Origin: Caulobacter rhizosphaerae
Lineage (GTDB): Bacteria; Pseudomonadota; Alphaproteobacteria; Caulobacterales; Caulobacteraceae
Length of the DNA stretch: 64,000 nt
NCBI RefSeq assembly: GCF_010977555.1
Contig: NZ_CP048815.1
Location: 2,286,501-2,350,500, forward strand
Reading direction: 5' to 3'
Every line of letters starts with the position of its first letter. Within the stretch, counting starts at the first letter, position 1. This document shows positions 19,598 through 28,066 of this stretch, in pieces. A program made the position numbers and the translations under genes. The notes under the pieces were generated by a model. It was not told the origin of the DNA and searched no databases. It was given only the letters and a program-made list of their open reading frames with translations.

Positions 19598-21175
19598 TCA
19601 GATCACGTAGAAGCCGTGCGTGCCGTCGCGCGCCAGTTGCTCGACCAGACCGAACTCCCAATCGAGATAGGCCTGCATGGCTTCGGCCGCGTTGTCGGTG
19701 CCCTCATAAGGGCGCTTGTAGATGTCGGTCGGGGCGTTGGCGGCGCGGGTCAGGCCTCCCTCGACGGCGCGGCCGGCGGCGATCCAGGCCTCGGTCCCGC
19801 CGGCCAGGACGCGGACGGAGCGGTCGGTCAGGTCTTCCAGTTCCGGCGCGGCCAGGGCCGCCAGGACGCCGTCGGTCGAGGTCAGCACGAAGGCCCTGTC
19901 CTTCGGCAGCCTGTCCAGCGCCTCGGGCAACTGGGCGCGGATCGCGAACCAGGCGCCGGGCACGTGAGCCTTGCGATGGCGCGGACTGGGGGCGAGGTCG
20001 ATCACGACCACGGCCTCCTCGGCGATGGCCTGGGCCAGGTCTTCGGGCGACAGGGCCTCGACCGCCGGCAGGACGGGCAGGCGCGGCGTCCAGGCGCCGG
20101 TCTCCAGCCCGCCCTTGAAGCCGCCGTCCAGCACGTAGACTTCCCAGCCCAGCTGGGCCAGCCACGAGGCGGTCATGTCGGCGCGAGGCCCCAGATCGTC
20201 GGCGAGCACGATGCGGCCGCCGCGCACCGGGGCGAAGACGTCGGTCTCCTGCACCAGCTGGCCCCCAGGGGCCGAACGGAAGCCGGGGATGTGGCCCGTC
20301 GTGTACTCCTCGGGCGTGCGGACGTCGAAGCGGTAGAGGGTGCGGTCGCCGTCCTTGCCGAGGTCGGCCAAGCCCGCCGCGTCGAGGCGGCGGACGCCGG
20401 CGCGGTAGGCGACGTCGCGGGCGCGGCTTCGGGCTTCGGCCAGGGTCTGGTCACGAACCTCGGGAAACTTGCGGTCCTGGCCATGTTCCAGCGTCTGCTG
20501 GGCCAGGGTCCAGCCAATCGTGCCGTTGCGCAAGGCGAAGACAGGGTTGGGCAGGCCGGCGTTGACCAACGATTGGGCGCCGATCAGGCTGCGCGTGCGG
20601 CCGGCGCAGTTGACGATGATGGTGGTCGAGGGATCGGGCGCCAGTTCGCGGGCGCGCAGCACCAGTTCGGCGCCGGGCGTGCTGATCCCCCCGGGAATGC
20701 TCATGACCGCGTATTCCTCGAACCGGCGGGCGTCGAGGATCACCTGGTCGGCCTGGGCGTCGATACGCGCCTGGACCTCCTGGGCCGGCAGGGACGGCGT
20801 ATGGCGGCGCGCCTCGACCAGTTCGCCGAACGCCTTGCTGTAGGAATTGACGTCCTGGAACAGCTCGTAGCCGGCGGCGCGCCACCCGGCGAGGCCGCCG
20901 GCCAGCGCGTGGACGTTCGTGTAGCCCAGGGCCGCCAGCCGTTCGGCGGCGGGCGCGACCAGGCCCTCGCCGTCGTCATAGAGGACGATCTTGGCGCCAT
21001 GGCGTGGGACGCGGTCGAGGATCTCCGCCTCCAGCCGGCTCAGCGGCAGTTGCGAAGCGAACAGCGGGTGTCCTTTGGCGAAAGGGTCTTCCTCGCGCAG
21101 GTCCAGCAGGGCGATCTCGCGTCGGGCGATCAGGTCGCGGCGGACCTCTTGCGGCTTGACGACGGACAGGGTCAT
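19598..21175 (-). CDS. Rhodanese-like protein with four rhodanese domains
   Basis: 525 residues made of four rhodanese-like units, each ending in a LAGG or LDGG-type segment. Only the second has a catalytic-type cysteine (C190 in IVNCAGRTRS); units one, three and four have Asp or Ser/Thr in that loop (LYDDGEG, LADDLGP, LTSTDG). It overlaps the dioxygenase start or stop as ATGA at 21172-21175. In Pseudomonas aeruginosa a similar long rhodanese gene lies beside the 3-mercaptopropionate dioxygenase. It probably transfers or oxidises the sulfane or sulfinate sulfur. Confidence 0.87.
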   Translation of the reverse strand: MTLSVVKPQEVRRDLIARREIALLDLREEDPFAKGHPLFASQLPLSRLEAEILDRVPRHGAKIVLYDDGEGLVAPAAERLAALGYTNVHALAGGLAGWRAAGYELFQDVNSYSKAFGELVEARRHTPSLPAQEVQARIDAQADQVILDARRFEEYAVMSIPGGISTPGAELVLRARELAPDPSTTIIVNCAGRTRSLIGAQSLVNAGLPNPVFALRNGTIGWTLAQQTLEHGQDRKFPEVRDQTLAEARSRARDVAYRAGVRRLDAAGLADLGKDGDRTLYRFDVRTPEEYTTGHIPGFRSAPGGQLVQETDVFAPVRGGRIVLADDLGPRADMTASWLAQLGWEVYVLDGGFKGGLETGAWTPRLPVLPAVEALSPEDLAQAIAEEAVVVIDLAPSPRHRKAHVPGAWFAIRAQLPEALDRLPKDRAFVLTSTDGVLAALAAPELEDLTDRSVRVLAGGTEAWIAAGRAVEGGLTRAANAPTDIYKRPYEGTDNAAEAMQAYLDWEFGLVEQLARDGTHGFYVI

Positions 21176-21774
21176 TCGGCGGCTCCGTAGGCCAGGGCGC
21201 TGGCGCGGTCGAACAGGAGAGGTGGCGGGACGTCGGCGTAGCCGGAGACGAAGGGCTTGGGCCGGCCGTCGGCGCCGTAGGTCGACCGCCGCACCGTCCC
21301 GATATCGGCGCCATAGACGTGGATGCTGATCGAGACCCGGTCTTCGAAGGCGTTGGCGACGCGGTGGATGTCGCCGATCGTCGGCGAGACCGCTTCGACC
21401 TGGCCGGTTTCCAGGCGATGAACCTGGCCCGCCGCGGCCAGGGCGTCGCCCCGCCGCGCGTAGGACTGGGACAGTTCGGCCCCCCGCAGGACGCCGACCA
21501 GGCCCCAGACGGTATGGTCGTGGACGGGCGTCGCCTGGCCCGGCCCCCAGACAAAGCTGACCACCGAGAAGCGGCCGGCTGGATCGCGGTGCAGCAGGTA
21601 CTGCTGGTAGCGCGTCGGATCGGGCCGGCTCTGGGCTTCCGGCAGCCAGTCGTCGACAGCCACGAGGTCGGCCAGCAGGGCGCCGCCCTCGCGCAGGATC
21701 ACGGCCTCGTCGCCGGTCTGGTCCAGCAGGTTGGAAAAGTCGGCCACGAAGTCCGAGAGGCGGTGCTGGCTCAT
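21172..21774 (-). CDS. 3-Mercaptopropionate dioxygenase-like thiol dioxygenase
   Basis: 200-residue cupin that would oxidise a small thiol to its sulfinate with non-haem iron and O2. The three iron ligands are visible as H85, H87 (PVHDHTVWG) and H137 (GDIHRVAN). Blocks such as DDWLPE, RYQQYLLHRDPAGRFSVVSFVWGPGQ and SISIHVYGADIGTVRR are close to the P. aeruginosa 3-mercaptopropionate dioxygenase, which is also followed by a rhodanese gene. Cysteine is an alternative substrate. The gene starts four bases after the TonB receptor and overlaps the rhodanese gene. Confidence 0.9.
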   Translation of the reverse strand: MSQHRLSDFVADFSNLLDQTGDEAVILREGGALLADLVAVDDWLPEAQSRPDPTRYQQYLLHRDPAGRFSVVSFVWGPGQATPVHDHTVWGLVGVLRGAELSQSYARRGDALAAAGQVHRLETGQVEAVSPTIGDIHRVANAFEDRVSISIHVYGADIGTVRRSTYGADGRPKPFVSGYADVPPPLLFDRASALAYGAAE

Positions 21775-21778
21775 GGGG

Positions 21779-23953
21779 TCACAGCGCGTATTTGAGGGTG
21801 ACGAGGAAGGTCCGGGGATCGGGGTAGTTGCGGTAGTAGACCCCGGTGGACGGTGTGTAGGTGGCGCTGACCGGCTTGTCGGAATCGAGCAGGTTGCGGC
21901 CTGACAGCTGCACGGCCCAGCGCGGGTCCGGCGTCGTCCAGGTGATCGAGCCGTTCAGGAAGCCCTGGGCCGGCGCCTTGTCCTGCGGGCGTTGCAGCGC
22001 GTTGAAATAGGCCTTGCCCTGCCATTGGGCGTTCAGGCCCAGGCGCACGGAGCCCGGAATCTCGATCGGCACGTCGTAGGTCAGACCGCCGGATAGGCTC
22101 CAACGCGGCGAGTTCAGCAGGCGGTGTCCGTCGGCGTTGACGCCCACCCCGCCGGCGTTGCGGTATTTGTCGTAGACCGCGAACAGGTAGCCGACCGAGG
22201 CTTGCAGGCCGAGCCGCTCGGTCGGGCGAACGTCGCCCTCGATCTCGACGCCGTATGTGTGGGCCTTGCCGGCGTTGCCGCGGATCGAATTGCCCGGATA
22301 GGCCGGGTCGCTGTAGCTGACCTGCAGGTCCTTGTAGTCGTTGTAGAACGCCGCCAGGTTCAACCGCGCGCGGCGGTCGAACAGCTCGGTCTTCAGGCCG
22401 GTCTCGTGGCTGTCGACGTTCTCGGGCGCGAAGGGACGGGTGGCCAGATCCAGACGCGTGGCGCGGTTGTCGAATCCGCCCGATTTGAAGCCCTTCGACC
22501 AGGTTACGTACTGCAGGACCTCGTCGGACCACTGGTACTGGGCCGAGACCTTGGGCGTGATCGCCGAGAAGGTCTTGTCGGCCTGGCCGGCGATCGACTG
22601 GCCGACGACCTGACCGGCCAGGTTCAGCACCTTGTTGTCGAAGACGAAGTTCTTCTTCTCGTTGGTCCAGCGCAGGCCGCCGGTCAGGGAGAGGCGGTCG
22701 GTCGCCTTCCAGGTCGCTTCGCCGAACACGGCGTAGGCGTCGGTGTTGGTGATGTTGTGGGCCCGCGCGAAGCTGTAGTTGCCGGGCGTCGTCACCGGGT
22801 CGGTGTTCTGGGCGTTGCGGCGGCTGTAGCCGTCGCGCTGCACGAAGAACCGCTCGTGCAGATAGAACAGGCCGCTGGTGAAGGTGACGTCGCCGAAGTC
22901 GCCGTTCAGCTGGACTTCCTGGGTGGCGTACTGATCGTTGTAGTGGATCAGGTTCTTCTGGATCAGCGCCGCCTCACCGTCGTTGTCATAGGCGACGGGA
23001 TTGAGGTTGAAGCCGCCGTAGGCGGTGATCGACTTCAGCTTCAGGTGCTCGGAAAGCTCGTACTGGACGCGCAGGGAGCCGCTGATCTGGTCCAGGTCCT
23101 GGACCGGCTCGACCTCGGCGTATGAGCGATCGTTGCGGAAGATTCCGCCCGGCTGGTTCACCGGGATATAGCTGCGCGTGTCGCTGCGGTCGCGCAGGGC
23201 GTTGACGGTCAATTGCGCGTCCAGGCGTTCGGTCGGCGTCCAACGCAACTTGGCGCGGAAGGCGTCCAGGTTGATGCGGTTGACGTCGTGGTTCAGCGTC
23301 GGATCGAAGGTGACGCCGTCGCGCTCGTGATGGATGTACGAAAGGCTGCCCGACAGCTTGTCGGCGACCAGAGGTCCTTCGATCAGGGCGCGGACGTCGA
23401 CGGCCCCATAATTTCCCAACCCGACCTCGGCCTTGGCGCGCAGATTCTGGCCGGGATCGCGAGTGATGATCCGCAGGGCGCCGGCGCTGGAGTTGCGGCC
23501 GTACAGCGTGCCTTGTGGGCCGCGCAGCACTTCGATGCGCTCCAGGTCGTTGAACTCGACCATCGAGCCGATCTGGCGCGGGATGTAGACGTCGTCGACA
23601 TAGACGGCCAGCACCGGTTCCTGGATCGGGTCGGCCTCGCCGACGCCGCGCAGGGCGTAGGTCTGGGTGGTGTGGCTGATAGTGACCCGGCTGATGCTGA
23701 GGTTCGGGATCTGGCCCGACAGATCGCGGATATTGTCGATCTTGCGGTCGGCCAGGACCTGCTGGCCGAAGGCCGAGATGGCGATGGCGGTCTTCTGCAG
23801 GTCGGTGGCGCGTCGCTCGGCGGTGACGATGACCTGCTCGACCGCGGGGGCGGCCCCGTCGGCGCTGGAAGCCGGTTCGGCGGCCTGGGCCGCGCCGGCC
23901 ATCGCCAGGCTGGAACTCAAGAGCAGAAGATCACGCGAGCGAAATTTAGGCAT
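21779..23953 (-). CDS. TonB-dependent receptor of the organosulfur operon
   Basis: 724-residue outer-membrane receptor. A signal peptide (LLLLSSSLAMAGAAQAAE), a TonB-box-like VEQVIVTAERR and a plug (LERIEVLRGPQGTLYGRNSSAGALRIIT) lead into a barrel ending TFLVTLKYAL. I chose the ATG at 23953 because the signal peptide begins there; an in-frame start at 24010 would read MRTDRADDKS first. It is the first gene of an operon with thiol dioxygenase, rhodanese and GST genes. It therefore probably imports a sulfur compound too large or too rare for porins. Confidence 0.92.
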   Translation of the reverse strand: MPKFRSRDLLLLSSSLAMAGAAQAAEPASSADGAAPAVEQVIVTAERRATDLQKTAIAISAFGQQVLADRKIDNIRDLSGQIPNLSISRVTISHTTQTYALRGVGEADPIQEPVLAVYVDDVYIPRQIGSMVEFNDLERIEVLRGPQGTLYGRNSSAGALRIITRDPGQNLRAKAEVGLGNYGAVDVRALIEGPLVADKLSGSLSYIHHERDGVTFDPTLNHDVNRINLDAFRAKLRWTPTERLDAQLTVNALRDRSDTRSYIPVNQPGGIFRNDRSYAEVEPVQDLDQISGSLRVQYELSEHLKLKSITAYGGFNLNPVAYDNDGEAALIQKNLIHYNDQYATQEVQLNGDFGDVTFTSGLFYLHERFFVQRDGYSRRNAQNTDPVTTPGNYSFARAHNITNTDAYAVFGEATWKATDRLSLTGGLRWTNEKKNFVFDNKVLNLAGQVVGQSIAGQADKTFSAITPKVSAQYQWSDEVLQYVTWSKGFKSGGFDNRATRLDLATRPFAPENVDSHETGLKTELFDRRARLNLAAFYNDYKDLQVSYSDPAYPGNSIRGNAGKAHTYGVEIEGDVRPTERLGLQASVGYLFAVYDKYRNAGGVGVNADGHRLLNSPRWSLSGGLTYDVPIEIPGSVRLGLNAQWQGKAYFNALQRPQDKAPAQGFLNGSITWTTPDPRWAVQLSGRNLLDSDKPVSATYTPSTGVYYRNYPDPRTFLVTLKYAL

Positions 23954-24014
23954 TCGACCTATCCCCGATTTATCTTGTAGGGATTTGTCATCTGCGCGAT
24001 CTGTTCTCAACGAA

Positions 24015-24047
24015 TATAAAATCTGGAAATCGATAGATTTGCTTATA
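24015..24047. promoter_or_regulatory. AT-rich inverted repeat upstream of the TonB receptor
   Basis: AAATCGATAGATTT (24027-24040) lies inside a wider symmetry in which TATAA (24015-24019) faces TTATA (24043-24047). It lies in the 131-base gap between the receptor start and the substrate-binding gene, and could be an operator or promoter of the receptor operon. Confidence 0.35.
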
Positions 24048-24084
24048 TCAAGAACGCTGCGGTTCTATATTTGTGCGGCAAATA

Positions 24085-25083
24085 TCACTTCAGGAACGAC
24101 GTCAGCCGGTCATCCCACAGCGGCTTGACCTGGACGGCGCTTGGTATGACCTTGGCGGTCGCGAAGGTGTCGGCCACGGCCTGCTGTGAGGCGATCGCCG
24201 CCTCGCTGATCGGGCCCAGGATCGAAGGCGAGCTGCGCTCGCGGAACTCCTGCTCGTAATAGGCCTGCTTGACCCCGGTGGCGGCGGCGCGGACCTTGGC
24301 CCAGCGGACGCCGTCGGCGTTGATCCAGTCGAACACCTGGCGATAGCGTCGGACGTAGTCGCCGATGGCCTTCAGCCGCTCCTGCTCGTCCAGCGCTTCG
24401 GCGGCGGCGGTGATCAGGTAGTTGCCCGACAGGATCCCCTGGGCGGTGGTCAGCACCCGGGCCCCGGCCTCGCGGGCCTGGTAGACAATGACGCCGTAGA
24501 TGACCCAGGCGTCCAACGCCCCGCTCTGGAAGGCGGCCAAGCCGTCCTGCGGCGATAACGCCACCGGGGTGATGTCGGCCCAGGTCAGGCCGGATTTCTC
24601 CAGCAGCCGCAGCAGGATGTAGTGCGAGGTCGTGGCCTTCACATAGCCGATCCGCTTGCCCTTCAACGCCTTGAAGTCCTGGGCGGGCGAGCCCTTGGGC
24701 ACGAGCACGACTTGGTTGTTCACGTCGCCTTGCAGCACGCCGACGATGCGGACCTGGTTGCCCGGATGGTCGGCCACGAAGATCGGCGGGATCTCGCTCA
24801 TGCCGCCGAAGTCCAGCGCCCGGGCGTTGATCGCCTCGGCGATCAGGTTGCCGCCGGCGAACTGGGTGCGAGCCAACTTGTAAGGCGGAGCCTGGATCCC
24901 CGCCTGGTCGAAGAAGCTCTCGGGATTGCCGCGATAGGTGGCGACCCGCAGGGTCAGGTCAGAAAGGTTGCCGGTCTTGGCGGCCGGTTTGGGCGAGCAG
25001 GCGGCGAGACCGGTCATGGAGAGGCCGGCGATCGATACGCCGCCGACCATCAGGCCGCGCCTGGACATCGTGAAACCGGTCAT
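24085..25083 (-). CDS. ssuA: Sulfonate-type ABC transporter substrate-binding lipoprotein
   Basis: 332 residues from the ATG at 25083, which shares one base with the preceding stop (TGATG). The N-terminus has twin arginines (SRRGLMVGG) and a lipobox ending LAAC, so it is likely a lipoprotein. The body follows the SsuA/nitrate-taurine pattern: LTLRVATYRGNPESFFDQAG, FAGGNLIAEAINARALDFGGMSEIPPIF, KGKRIGYVKATTSHYILLRLLEKSGL and FQSGALDAWVIYG. It would capture a sulfonate for the SsuBC-type transporter encoded upstream. The symbol rests on family and operon context. Confidence 0.85.
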   Translation of the reverse strand: MTGFTMSRRGLMVGGVSIAGLSMTGLAACSPKPAAKTGNLSDLTLRVATYRGNPESFFDQAGIQAPPYKLARTQFAGGNLIAEAINARALDFGGMSEIPPIFVADHPGNQVRIVGVLQGDVNNQVVLVPKGSPAQDFKALKGKRIGYVKATTSHYILLRLLEKSGLTWADITPVALSPQDGLAAFQSGALDAWVIYGVIVYQAREAGARVLTTAQGILSGNYLITAAAEALDEQERLKAIGDYVRRYRQVFDWINADGVRWAKVRAAATGVKQAYYEQEFRERSSPSILGPISEAAIASQQAVADTFATAKVIPSAVQVKPLWDDRLTSFLK

Positions 25084-25940
25084 CAGTCGAACAGGTCCGG
25101 TTCTTCTTCGGTCACAACGTCCCAATAGGGCTGGAAGGCCCAGAGGCCGCCGGCTTCGCTGCCGACCTGGCTGGCGGTGTGCGCGGCCACCTCGGGCGGC
25201 ATGGGCTTGGTCGGACCGGCGGCCTCGGCCAGCAGCTGGGTCTGGCAGGCGTTCTCGAGGGCCAGGTAGCGCCAGACGGCGGCCTCGACCGATTGACCAA
25301 CGGTCAGGATCCCGTGGTTCTGCAGGATCACGGCCTTCTTCGGGCCCAGCGTCCGCGCGATCTTCTGGCCCTCGCTGGTGTCGAGCACCACGCCGGAGAA
25401 TTCCTCGAACAGGGCGTGGTCGTCATAAAAGGCCGCCGAGTCCTGGGTCAGGGGGTCGAGCAGGCGTCCCAGGGCGGACCAGGCCTTGCCGTACAGCGAG
25501 TGCGAATGGGCGGCGGCCACGACATCCGGACGGGCCTCGTGCAACTGCGAATGGATGGCGAAGGCCGCGCGGTTCAGGCGGGCAGGGACCCTGGCCGGCG
25601 GCTCGACGACGCGGCCGTCATGGCTGACCAGCATTAGGTCCGAGACCTTGATCCGGCTGAAGTGAACGCCGAACGGGTTGACCCAGAAATGGTCCGTCAG
25701 TTCCGGGTCGCGGGCGGTGATGTGACCGGCGCCGCCCATGTCGAAGCCGTAGCGGCCGAACAGGCGATAAGAGGCCGCTAGGCGCTGCTTGCGATAGAGG
25801 CGCTCGGCCTCGACTGTAGGCTGGCGCGGGATCTCGCGGGTCCCGAACTCGGGCAGGACGGTCTCGATCTTGGCGGGATGCGGCGCGGCGGGCGCGAAGC
25901 TTCTTCCCTCAAAGGCTTGGGGCGCGGGAATGGCGGTCAT
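25083..25940 (-). CDS. Class II aldolase/adducin-family protein
   Basis: 285 residues with the class II aldolase/adducin fold: LAASYRLFGRYGFDMGGAGHITARDP, metal-binding histidines in VVAAAHSHSLYG, and a further histidine in VILQNHGILTVG. Members cleave or epimerise hydroxy compounds with a divalent metal, but many adducin-type members have no known reaction. The gene sits between the substrate-binding gene and a 2-hydroxyacid dehydrogenase inside the sulfonate transporter operon. It may process the carbon skeleton left after desulfonation. Confidence 0.82.
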   Translation of the reverse strand: MTAIPAPQAFEGRSFAPAAPHPAKIETVLPEFGTREIPRQPTVEAERLYRKQRLAASYRLFGRYGFDMGGAGHITARDPELTDHFWVNPFGVHFSRIKVSDLMLVSHDGRVVEPPARVPARLNRAAFAIHSQLHEARPDVVAAAHSHSLYGKAWSALGRLLDPLTQDSAAFYDDHALFEEFSGVVLDTSEGQKIARTLGPKKAVILQNHGILTVGQSVEAAVWRYLALENACQTQLLAEAAGPTKPMPPEVAAHTASQVGSEAGGLWAFQPYWDVVTEEEPDLFD

Positions 25941-25952
25941 GGCGTTGATCTC

Positions 25953-26903
25953 TCAGTAGCCGCGCGACAGGTCGACGACGCCGGCCAAGGGCGCGCCGGA
26001 CCGGAAGCGGGCCAGGTTCTCGGCGAACTGGGTCGCCAGGTTGATACGGGTGTCGGGCGTATGCACCGAGGTGTGCGGCGACAGGCGAACCTTGGGATGG
26101 CCGTAGAACGGATGGCCGTCCGGCAAGGGCTCGGGGAAGGTGACGTCTAGGCTGGCGCGGCCGACGCGGCCCTCGTCCAGCGCCGCCAGCAGGGCCTCGT
26201 CGTCGATCAGGGCACCGCGGGCGATATTGATCAGGTGCAGGCCGGGCTTGGCGTGCAGCAGGAGGTCGCGGTTGATGATCCGCTCGGTCTGCGGCGTCGC
26301 CGGCGCGGCCAGGACGACATGGTCGCTGCGCTCGAACAGGGTCTTTAGGTCGGCGACGCGCTCGACGCCGGGCACCGGGATCGGGGCGTCCGAGCGGCGC
26401 ACCGCCAGCACGTTGATCCCCAGGGCCTGGGCGCGCGGGGCCAGGGCTTCGCCGATGGCGCCGAAGCCGACCAGGCCCAGGGTCGAGCCGGCGACCAGTT
26501 TCAGCTGCTGCGGCGCCCAGCGCGAGGCCTGGTCGATCCAGATGTCCGGCAGGCGCTTGGCCTCGGCCAGGAGGGCGGCCAGCGCGAATTCGGCGAGGGC
26601 TACGGCGGACGAGCCGCGCGCCGAGGTCACGACGGGACCGTCGAACAGCCAGTCCGGATAGAAGTCGATGCCGACCGAAACCAACTGCACCCAGCGAACG
26701 TCGAAAGGCCAGCCGGGCGGCGGGCGGTCGGGCAGAACCCCGCCGGCCTTGCGGAACGGCGCGGCGACCAGGATCTTTGCCTGGGGCGGCAGGGGCGCGG
26801 TGAAGCCCGGCGGCACGGCCACGATCTCGGCGTCGGCGACATGCTGGGCGAAGACGCTGTTGAACACCTCTGGCAACTGGCTGGCGACGATGAGGCGGCT
26901 CAT
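25953..26903 (-). CDS. D-2-hydroxyacid dehydrogenase family protein
   Basis: 316 residues. The nucleotide-binding motif GLVGFGAIGEALAPRAQALG and the catalytic trio are visible: Arg in LINIARGALIDDE, Glu in FPEPLPDGHPF and His in LSPHTSVHTP. It reduces a 2-oxoacid or oxidises a 2-hydroxyacid with NAD(P). The ATG at 26903 overlaps the preceding stop (ATGA at 26900-26903), so it is part of the transporter operon. Together with the aldolase-like gene it suggests catabolism of a sulfonated or hydroxylated acid. Confidence 0.88.
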   Translation of the reverse strand: MSRLIVASQLPEVFNSVFAQHVADAEIVAVPPGFTAPLPPQAKILVAAPFRKAGGVLPDRPPPGWPFDVRWVQLVSVGIDFYPDWLFDGPVVTSARGSSAVALAEFALAALLAEAKRLPDIWIDQASRWAPQQLKLVAGSTLGLVGFGAIGEALAPRAQALGINVLAVRRSDAPIPVPGVERVADLKTLFERSDHVVLAAPATPQTERIINRDLLLHAKPGLHLINIARGALIDDEALLAALDEGRVGRASLDVTFPEPLPDGHPFYGHPKVRLSPHTSVHTPDTRINLATQFAENLARFRSGAPLAGVVDLSRGY

Positions 26904-28066
26904 GCGCCCAGTCCCGCGAAGGCGGCGCGGCCGGCGCTGGTCAGGACCACGTCGGCCTGCGGCGTGTGGACCCGGCCGCAGAGGACGTCGCGATGGTGGC
27001 GCTCCAGCGGATTGGCGCGAGTCAGGCCCGGATTGCCGGTCAGTTTCAAGGCCCTTTCGACGGCCGAAATGGCGTTTTCGGTGACCAGGTGCTTGACGAG
27101 ACTGGCCTCGACGCCGTCGACCTCGCCCCGCGCGGCGGTGTCCAGCAGGACGCGGTTGGACAGCAGCAGGCCGTCGATCTCGCCGACGGCTTCCTGGAAT
27201 CGCGGCAGGGTCGAGAGGGCGGCGCCCAGGTTGGCCGGCTTGCGGTTGGCCAGGAATTCGACCAGCCAGTCCCGCGCCGCACGGGCGACGGCGTCGTAGA
27301 TGGCCGAGGTCAGCACCGCCGACCATGTGGCGAAGCTGGCCGGATAGGGCGGCGGCACGCCGACGGGCTGGGGATCCAGGGCATGGTCCAGCGGGACCAG
27401 GACGTCCTCGAACACCACGTCATGGCTGGCGGAGGCGCGCAGGCCCAGGTGGTCCCAGGTCTCCTCGATCGAAATTCCGGGGGCGTCGGCGCGGACCAGC
27501 CAGCCGCCGACTAGAGGTTCGGCGTCGTCGCTTCGGGCCCAGACCACGAACCAGGTCAGGTTGGTGGAGCCGGTCGAGTAGATCTTGCGGCCGCTGAGCC
27601 GCCAGCCTTCGGACGTGCGGCGGGCGATGGTGGCCGGCAAGCCGCCGCGGGCGGGCGTGCCGAGGTCCGGCTCGACCCGCAGGGCGTTGATCAGGGCGCC
27701 GTGCTCGATCGCCTCGCCGATGACGCGCTGCTTCAGATGCTCGGGCCAGCCGGAGCGGCCTTCGACCGAGGCGTGGAACAGGTACTGCATGACCAGGACG
27801 AGCGCCGTCGCCGGCTCGCCGCGCGCCACGGCCGAGATCACCTTCAGCGCCGTCGGCAGGTCGGCCTCCAGTCCCCCCAGCCGCGCGGGCGCGGTCAGGG
27901 CCAGAAGGCCCGCCTCGTGCAATTGGCGGAAGTTGTCGGCCGGAAAGCTGGCCTCGCGGTCGTGTTGGCCGGCGGTGGCGGCGAAGGCCTTCGTCAGCTC
28001 CGGCAGGATCGCATCGAGATCGGGCAGGCGCGCTTGAGCCTCGAAGCGACGGACGGGGGCGTTCAC
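26900..28066 (-). CDS. Acyl-CoA dehydrogenase-like flavoenzyme, possible organosulfur monooxygenase
   Basis: 388 residues beginning at a GTG that overlaps the ATPase stop (GTGA). The acyl-CoA dehydrogenase fold is shown by an N-terminal helical part (LHEAGLLALTAPARLGGLEADLPTALKVISAVARGEPATALVL), a middle barrel (GWRLSGRKIYSTGSTNLTWFVVWARS, HLGLRASASHDVVFEDVLVP) and a C-terminal helical bundle. No obvious catalytic glutamate context for acyl-CoA is apparent to me. In a sulfonate-transporter operon such proteins often belong to the SfnB/DszC-like group, which use reduced flavin to oxidise sulfur compounds. That function is inferred. Confidence 0.8.
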   Translation of the reverse strand: MNAPVRRFEAQARLPDLDAILPELTKAFAATAGQHDREASFPADNFRQLHEAGLLALTAPARLGGLEADLPTALKVISAVARGEPATALVLVMQYLFHASVEGRSGWPEHLKQRVIGEAIEHGALINALRVEPDLGTPARGGLPATIARRTSEGWRLSGRKIYSTGSTNLTWFVVWARSDDAEPLVGGWLVRADAPGISIEETWDHLGLRASASHDVVFEDVLVPLDHALDPQPVGVPPPYPASFATWSAVLTSAIYDAVARAARDWLVEFLANRKPANLGAALSTLPRFQEAVGEIDGLLLSNRVLLDTAARGEVDGVEASLVKHLVTENAISAVERALKLTGNPGLTRANPLERHHRDVLCGRVHTPQADVVLTSAGRAAFAGLGA

